Shown here piece by piece: positions 60,301 to 64,000 of a stretch of 64,000 nt of DNA. Source of the stretch: an uncultured Lachnospiraceae bacterium (GTDB taxonomy: Bacteria; Bacillota; Clostridia; Lachnospirales; Lachnospiraceae). Location of the stretch: positions 72,186 through 136,185 of the forward strand of contig CAJUEY010000003.1 in assembly GCA_910585825.1 (NCBI GenBank), in the 5' to 3' direction. Positions within the stretch are counted from its first letter, which is position 1. Each line of letters starts with the position of its first letter. The translations under genes and the position numbers were made by a program. The notes under the pieces are model-generated. The model ran no database searches. It was not told the DNA's origin and saw nothing but the letters and a program-made list of their open reading frames with translations.

Positions 60301-62150
60301 TTGCCTCCGCCGGCCACAGAAAAACCTGTCTGTTGCCGGTCAATATAATCCGCCGTAATATTATCGCCAAAATTATAGGCGCTGCCCCATACGCTTGTTA
60401 AATTGACTTCAGAATTCGGGGCTCCGGCGCTCTGCTGAAAAGCCGGATACAGCGTTTTATTGTTTGGATTTTCCTTGTATTTGTTATTGATACTCGTACC
60501 ATAGTCATACAGATTGATCTCTACAATATCTTTTGTCTCTGCAGAGGAAATCGGCGTCAGCCCATGATTGAAAGCCGGTTTTTCTTTTGCTTCCACAGCA
60601 GCCGCTCTCTCTGCAGCAAAGCTGACGAGACCATAGCCCTTCGGTTCATCGCCTGCCGGAAGGCTTTTATAATCGAAATCCGCCTGAACGCAATCGCCCT
60701 CTTGTATTTCTTCTGCCCGATCCTCCTGGGCAAAGATAACGATTTTATTTTCTGTCAGTGCAATCGCCTGTTTCTCATCCCCTGTATCGTTTCCGGGAGG
60801 AATGATTTCTGTTACAACAAAATCCTCTTCTTCTTTCTCTGCAACCAATGCGGTCCACCATGTAAATGCATCGCCGTCGGTAACGGATTCTACCGTTCCT
60901 TCCTCTGCATACACCAAAACCGCCTTATGGGCAGAACCCATTTTATTCATGGAATATATCTGAATGGAATTGCTCTCTGTTTCATCCAGCGCCATTACTT
61001 CCCAAAGCATGTGAAACGTCATCAGCTCTTCAGAATTGACGACATATTTCTGCAGATCCTCCAAACCGTTCAAATCTTCATAATAGCTGTATGCCAGACC
61101 CGCCTGGAATGAAATTTCCATAAAATAATTTTCATAGCCGTCTAAATCTCCGGCAGCGTCAAACGCCTCCAGCTTTTCTTCCATTTCTTCATATGCGGGA
61201 AGCAAATCTATTCTGCTGTCTGTATTGATAATCCGCTTTCTGTCTGCATCCGAAACCTCCGGTCCGATATAACAGCCGTATTCATGTTCATGCTCCATAC
61301 CGCAGAACACAGGCATGCGGCATCTTTGTATATGTGTATGTTCCGGCAGGCTGCAGGTTAATCTGCCTTGTGAGTCATAGCATGCGTCGGTATGCCCATG
61401 CTCTCTCATACCGCAGCTAAACGTTTCGTCAAAACATTCCTGCGTATGTGTATGTTCTTCTTTTCCGCAGATTTCTTTTAATTCATAGCACTCTTCTGTA
61501 TGAACATGGGGAGTACCGTCTTCCGGCGTTTCTGCCGGCGCCGTCCCATCAGATGCGCCGCCGTCTGAATCAGGAGTTTCTTCCTGTCCGCAGGTCAATT
61601 CTTTTGAAATCTCATAACACTCATCCGTATGCAGGTGTGCATCTGCGCCCTCTTCCTGTCCGCAGGTCAATTCTCTGCTTTCTGTCACCGTATAGCAGCT
61701 TTCCTCATGGACATGCTCCTCTGATTCCGTCTCTGTACAGGTCAGCTCTTTTGACTCTGTCACCGTATAACAGTCCTCGCTGTGCTGATGCCCTTCCCTT
61801 TCTTCTTCCCCGCAGATCAGTGTTTTTGTCTCCGTGTAGCAGCTTTCCTCATGCCGGTGCGCCTCTGCGCCTGTTTCGGTTTCCGCAGAATCTGTCTGAT
61901 TTGCTGCGGATGCTGCAGGATCTTCTTCATAACCGCAGACCAAAACCCTCTCATAACACTCATCCGTATGGACATGCTCTTCTATACCGCAATATGCTTC
62001 TTTTTCCAATGTTGACGCAGGCATTGCGAGTACAAAAATCACACTGAACATAACTGCTATTACCAGTATGGATACCATTTCCTTGTAACGTCTGCGTTTT
62101 TTTCGTTCTGACAGGTATTTCCCTGCTTTTTTCAGAATAGAAGAATCCAT
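57315..62150 (-). CDS. Giant pilus-tip adhesin with HxH/Cys repeats and fibro-slime-type domain
   Basis: The 1611-residue protein has a basic N-terminus with a membrane/signal segment (~26-45). Ten copies of a C-x(4,n)-H-x-H-x3-C-Y module follow at ~54-294, for example CGKEEHTHTQECF. Residues ~830-1020 resemble the fibro-slime/PA14-like fold (FDFAGDDDVWVYIDG at ~863-877, then DLSGIHRHAA). Three or four Cna-B-like domains follow, with E-box-like GTYIMKEVKAPVGYL, and a C-terminal QLPNAGGPG sorting signal with membrane helix. It is probably the tip adhesin, built first in the operon order, and binds a host or glycan ligand (inference). The Cys/His module may bind metal. AAGGAGG precedes the ATG. 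Confidence 0.88.
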   Translation of the reverse strand: MDSSILKKAGKYLSERKKRRRYKEMVSILVIAVMFSVIFVLAMPASTLEKEAYCGIEEHVHTDECYERVLVCGYEEDPAASAANQTDSAETETGAEAHRHEESCYTETKTLICGEEEREGHQHSEDCYTVTESKELTCTETESEEHVHEESCYTVTESRELTCGQEEGADAHLHTDECYEISKELTCGQEETPDSDGGASDGTAPAETPEDGTPHVHTEECYELKEICGKEEHTHTQECFDETFSCGMREHGHTDACYDSQGRLTCSLPEHTHIQRCRMPVFCGMEHEHEYGCYIGPEVSDADRKRIINTDSRIDLLPAYEEMEEKLEAFDAAGDLDGYENYFMEISFQAGLAYSYYEDLNGLEDLQKYVVNSEELMTFHMLWEVMALDETESNSIQIYSMNKMGSAHKAVLVYAEEGTVESVTDGDAFTWWTALVAEKEEEDFVVTEIIPPGNDTGDEKQAIALTENKIVIFAQEDRAEEIQEGDCVQADFDYKSLPAGDEPKGYGLVSFAAERAAAVEAKEKPAFNHGLTPISSAETKDIVEINLYDYGTSINNKYKENPNNKTLYPAFQQSAGAPNSEVNLTSVWGSAYNFGDNITADYIDRQQTGFSVAGGGNINGMVKDANGSYASRAMYGENSPMYKELGEDGYPVLANGNSLSYLFSQSDYAVKKNTDGLDGLFQYNRETGEYYYDSRKNHAEFNGENQFLLYDALISPNYIFYPFGNFMPFNKINTESTPASQINREYFENMASYAAYKSDKGTLNEAYTELSGALAKFVSALDTKYNNQTWGGKQVLDLYFDSVKSQNAGRNKSDTWLEESMSKVYNIDYDVQKDFFFGMTLEMNYMQPKGGMTGKNNQYPMVFDFAGDDDVWVYIDGILMMDLSGIHRHAAATMDFVNGTVTYYDFHSYAGEGLGATTTKDAGGYSKTYTFAEILTAAVGEEKAHSLLKYENGKYTTFKDYGTHNFKFYYMERGAGSGVCRINFNFPVIPKNSIAIGKELDLGNDNTALGNPSFEFQVLKEGADGSDPANDLFVEPETTYEIYENGIKTGRTNTVDQNGVIRLKSGEMAIISDIDSSKGNYFVRELLDERIFEQYGVITVDGTVGSGDKLSETEIDGMPFRGVDSLVKNIDEGAVTLFNFVNHVDAAKTGSLSVTKKLAVQTEEWEQSKTFEFEIKLDGIPLPQGTEYTVGGEVRTVETEGRIVLGAEETAVIENILAGSRYTVQETSASAAGFDVSYGAEPEGNGAVVTENGQTYIQGIIHHRGTVSAAVTVVNGKDDYGSLVIEKQIADQKEAYVKGETFSYKVYLENLVSGKLEPYNGPYYLKDADGYYYTSAGKTEVQEISQAEPFGETADGTISNVSPDLRIEITKIPSGSGFYVEELKDSLTPNKYDEPQKDLVDGTFDKAETITDAENTVTADGTIIKDTAAQIVITNKLLSWQIVKRSNSSAELLLEDAEFELVKEGETELSYRGKSGKDGVLTWEDAAGKAVSIYEIEAGTYIMKEVKAPVGYLISKVCWKLVFGAKGAVPEITYVKPEESDAEEPDTEAAWEETEDLAGGTQKTFYFENEVFYQLPNAGGPGIYWYSIGGTLLMAAAALILYKMRYGRLMP

Positions 62151-62177
62151 GAAAAATACCTCCTTTTGCTTAATTTG

Positions 62178-62765
62178 TTAATCTATCGGACCAAAGCTCT
62201 TCATCGGCCAGATCCGAAATGCCACTTTGCTGATCATCTGCTCCTTGGATACGCAGCCAATGTCAATGCTGCGGCTGTCTACCGAAACTTCACGATTATC
62301 TCCCATCACAAACACGCTTCCCTCCGGCACTTTGCAGGGTAAGACAATATTGCATTTCCCAAATGCCGGCTTATTGTCTTTCAGATAATCTTCGTCAAGC
62401 TGCGCATCGTCTATAGAGACATTTCCGTTTTCGTCAATATCAATGATTTCTCCTTCCAATGCAACAATTCGTTTAATCAAAACCTTGTTGTTATGGTGAA
62501 ATGCCACTATATCGCCTCTCTTAAAATCATGTTTCCGAAAGGAAACAACCATCTCCCCGTCATACAATAAGGGTTCCATACTGCTGCCGTCTATCTGGAG
62601 AACGGGAGCAAGCCTGCCTGCCGCCAATACAGCAACTGCCGCCGCTACAATCAGACTTTCCACTGTGCCAAACAACATCTCTCTGCGCCGAACCTTCTTC
62701 TGTTCCCGTTTCAGTTCTCTCTTTAACTGCTCTTTATTGGGAATTCCGATTTTTCTTTTTCTCAT
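62178..62765 (-). CDS. lepB: Signal peptidase I (pilus-linked)
   Basis: The 195-residue membrane protease has a basic N-terminus, one membrane segment (~33-56), catalytic Ser62 in IDGSSMEPLL and catalytic Lys98 in VLIKRIVAL. The GDN motif VFVMGDNREVSVDSR is also present. It is of the Ser-Lys type, not the Ser-His SipW type. It lies just before the tip adhesin and is likely dedicated to processing pilus subunits with their unusual signal peptides. It is 13 bases downstream of the coiled-coil gene. Confidence 0.94.
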   Translation of the reverse strand: MRKRKIGIPNKEQLKRELKREQKKVRRREMLFGTVESLIVAAAVAVLAAGRLAPVLQIDGSSMEPLLYDGEMVVSFRKHDFKRGDIVAFHHNNKVLIKRIVALEGEIIDIDENGNVSIDDAQLDEDYLKDNKPAFGKCNIVLPCKVPEGSVFVMGDNREVSVDSRSIDIGCVSKEQMISKVAFRIWPMKSFGPID

Positions 62766-62778
62766 TTCCTCATCTTCC

Positions 62779-63258
62779 TCATGAAGAATATGCTAAACTT
62801 GCCAGTGCGGTTCGTTGTCCTGCGCTTTTCTTCCAATATTCTTCCGCCGATATTTCTCTAATTTTCTCTTTTTCGGCCTTCCTGCGCATTTGTTCACAAT
62901 ACCTCTGCGTCTCTTCCTTCATCCGTTGACACTGCTCTTTTGTCTCTGCAAGTAGAGCATCGGCCGCTCTACGGCTCTTCTCTTCCATTTCCGCACATAT
63001 TTGTTCCTGTCTGAGGCTCATATCTTCTACATTTTCCAGATAGCGGGCCGCTGCATCCTGAGCCGCCTCCAATACACCGCTTATGGATATGGACGCTGCT
63101 GCAATGGAGCCCGCCGTATCAATTGCAATTTTTCTTGAATTTAATTTGTTTTCTGCCTCTGAAAGCTTTTTCTTTAAGACTTCCATTTCTTCGTCCTGCT
63201 GAATCAGAAGTTCTAACAGGTCGCTGCGTCTTAACTTCCTGAGTTCTCTGTCTGTCAT
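62779..63258 (-). CDS. Coiled-coil protein, first gene of the pilus operon
   Basis: The 159-residue protein has a basic start, one long coiled coil (IQQDEEMEVLKKKLSEAENK), a small hydrophobic patch (IDTAGSIAAASISISGVLEA) and a second Glu/Lys/Arg-rich coiled coil. No membrane segment or signal peptide is certain. I do not recognise a function. Position at the head of the operon, in front of the signal peptidase, suggests a role in positioning or regulating pilus assembly. GGGAG lies ten bases before the ATG. Confidence 0.75.
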   Translation of the reverse strand: MTDRELRKLRRSDLLELLIQQDEEMEVLKKKLSEAENKLNSRKIAIDTAGSIAAASISISGVLEAAQDAAARYLENVEDMSLRQEQICAEMEEKSRRAADALLAETKEQCQRMKEETQRYCEQMRRKAEKEKIREISAEEYWKKSAGQRTALASLAYSS

Positions 63259-63311
63259 GATATGCCATCTCCCGATCTTCTTTTTTCAACTTTGCTGCCG
63301 TTTGCAGATTC

Positions 63312-63339
63312 GTATTATCATATTCTGACTTTCGCGCAA
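63312..63339 (-). promoter_or_regulatory. Possible promoter of the pilus operon
   Basis: The minus strand reads TTGCGC-N16-TAATAC (-35 at 63334-63339, -10 at 63312-63317), ~50 bases before the coiled-coil gene. The rest of the 63259-63590 gap is AT-rich with A/T runs. I see no gene or riboswitch fold there. Confidence 0.4.
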
Positions 63340-63546
63340 CATTCTACACATCCCGGCATTACAGGATTCATTACACATTTGCTTCCCATAATTTTTTTAA
63401 AATTTTGTTAAAAAAATAAGATATGCTTAAAAATTTTTATTAATAATCTACAAAAATGAGACAGGACAATTTTTTTCTAAATTGGCCGGATTCATAAAAA
63501 AAAAATAAAAACCAGTAAAAATTCATGATTTTATTAAAAACCTACA

Positions 63547-63592
63547 AAAAAATATGGATTCTTATGATGAATCATAAGAATCCATATTTTTT
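63547..63592 (-). terminator. Strong hairpin terminator after the BTAD-like regulator gene
   Basis: AATATGGATTCTTATGAT, a two-base spacer and its exact reverse complement form an 18-pair stem flanked by A and T runs, so it can work in both directions. It starts at the stop codon of the regulator and separates that gene from the pilus operon. Confidence 0.85.
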
Positions 63593-64000
63593 ATTTTCCG
63601 AACATTATTTCAGAGGACGCTTCCACCCCCCCCCTAGATTTTTGGAGTGTTTCCTCTGTTTCCTTTACAGGAAATGCATCACATTGCAGATAACTGCAGA
63701 ATTCCTTTTCCCCTTTGGAAAGGCTATTAACAATACGATCGAAGATTCCTTTGCAGCTTTCTCCTTCAGTCCCTACCAGCAAAATCAAAAACTGGGAGGG
63801 ACTAAACCGTGTAAACGTATCGCAGCGTCTCAAGCTCTGTTTAATCGCACTGTGAAGTTTATTTGAAATTGCTTCCAGTATTTTTTCATCCTCCTGCGGA
63901 TAGTCTCTCGCATTTGTGATGGTACACAGCATAAGATACAAATCCATACTCAAACTTCCCACACCATTTGGTGTGTTGAACCTTGAAAAATCAATACTTT
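63591..64000 (-). CDS. BTAD-type transcriptional regulator, C-terminal part (runs off window)
   Basis: Open frame from the right edge to the stop at 63591-63593, ~136 residues. The end resembles the C-terminal region of Lachnospiraceae BTAD/SARP-family regulators: MDLYLMLCTITNARD, then LHSAIKQSLRRCDTFTRFS and SQFLILLVGTEGESCKGIF. This is a degenerate GGDEF-like fold that lacks the GGDEF loop. The DNA-binding and BTAD domains lie outside the window, so the identity rests on this tail. A run of nine G's (coding strand) lies near the C-terminus. It could control the adjacent pilus operon (inference). An internal GTG at 63962 is not needed as start. Confidence 0.7.
   Translation of the reverse strand, partial: SIDFSRFNTPNGVGSLSMDLYLMLCTITNARDYPQEDEKILEAISNKLHSAIKQSLRRCDTFTRFSPSQFLILLVGTEGESCKGIFDRIVNSLSKGEKEFCSYLQCDAFPVKETEETLQKSRGGVEASSEIMFGK

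Noticed and set aside
52195..62765. The signal peptidase as a SipW partner for the TasA-like proteins
   Set aside because: It has the Ser62/Lys98 pair of bacterial LepB, not the Ser-His pair of SipW-type enzymes, so a direct SipW assignment is not supported.
63259..63546. Cyclic di-GMP (GEMM) riboswitch before the pilus operon
   Set aside because: I looked for the conserved GEMM core in the AT-rich leader and did not find it. Only a possible promoter is supported.
1..64000. tRNA, rRNA, transposase, integrase or attachment sites
   Set aside because: No sequence with the needed conserved elements was recognised on either strand, so the island shows no direct sign of a mobile element.

Overview
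The window reads as chromosomal DNA of a motile, Gram-positive, anaerobic Clostridia, most likely a gut Lachnospiraceae (inference). The reasons are a FliW/CsrA-controlled flagellar locus with short flagellins and sigma-28 (SigD) promoters, sortase-assembled pili with LPxTG-type signals, a BTAD-type regulator with a degenerate GGDEF tail, and yce-like tellurite/stress genes as in Bacillus and Clostridia. No tRNA, rRNA, CRISPR array, transposase or prophage was recognised.

Layout. (1) 1-21.3 kb is a flagellin-glycosylation island. pseB starts a long leftward operon of glycosyltransferases, a LicD fusion and ugd. It is followed by a sulfotransferase-like gene broken by one in-frame TGA, then a second leftward run: a seven-repeat propeller-like protein, two radical SAM proteins, a CBS-nucleotidyltransferase and a DegT aminotransferase cut by the window edge. 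Two CgeB/DUF3880-like glycosyltransferases read rightward, and a Maf glycosyltransferase sits next to the flagellins. (2) 21.4-34.0 kb is the late flagellar locus: two identical flagellins, a FliT-like protein, FliS, FliD, FlaG, CsrA, FliW, FlgL, two tandem FlgK paralogues, FlgN and FlgM. Sigma-28 boxes lie upstream of both flagellins, flaG, apparently flgM, and two glycosylation units, so filament synthesis and modification appear to be co-regulated. Both flagellin leaders carry a GGA-loop hairpin typical of CsrA sites. (3) 34.1-48.7 kb is a Ter/Yce stress module: HAD phosphatase, P-type ATPase, three TerD proteins, TelA, YceG, a YceG-domain/trypsin-like protease fusion, a citrate-lyase-like aldolase, a StiP-like protein, a TRSP phosphoribosyltransferase and a membrane diguanylate cyclase overlapping the latter. 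(4) 48.8-64.0 kb is a surface-pilus locus: class B sortase, then a leftward operon of coiled-coil protein, signal peptidase I, a 1611-residue tip adhesin, backbone pilin, class C sortase, a minor pilin and four small exported proteins. The C-terminal end of a BTAD-like regulator enters from the right edge.

The genes make sense as a surface-structure chromosome segment. Nucleotide-sugar enzymes feed flagellin glycosyltransferases; chaperones, caps and junction proteins build the filament; FlgM/SigD and FliW/CsrA time it. The neighbouring pilus operon builds a second appendage. The Ter module is a separate stress pathway, possibly making a nucleoside-like metabolite.

The points I consider most worth following up are: the YceG domain, duplicated in YceG and fused to a serine protease; the ten-fold HxH/Cys repeat of the tip adhesin; the radical SAM/propeller glycosylation branch; the two FlgK paralogues; the identical flagellin pair with CsrA hairpins; and the divergent promoters that share a -10 region at 16.67 kb.
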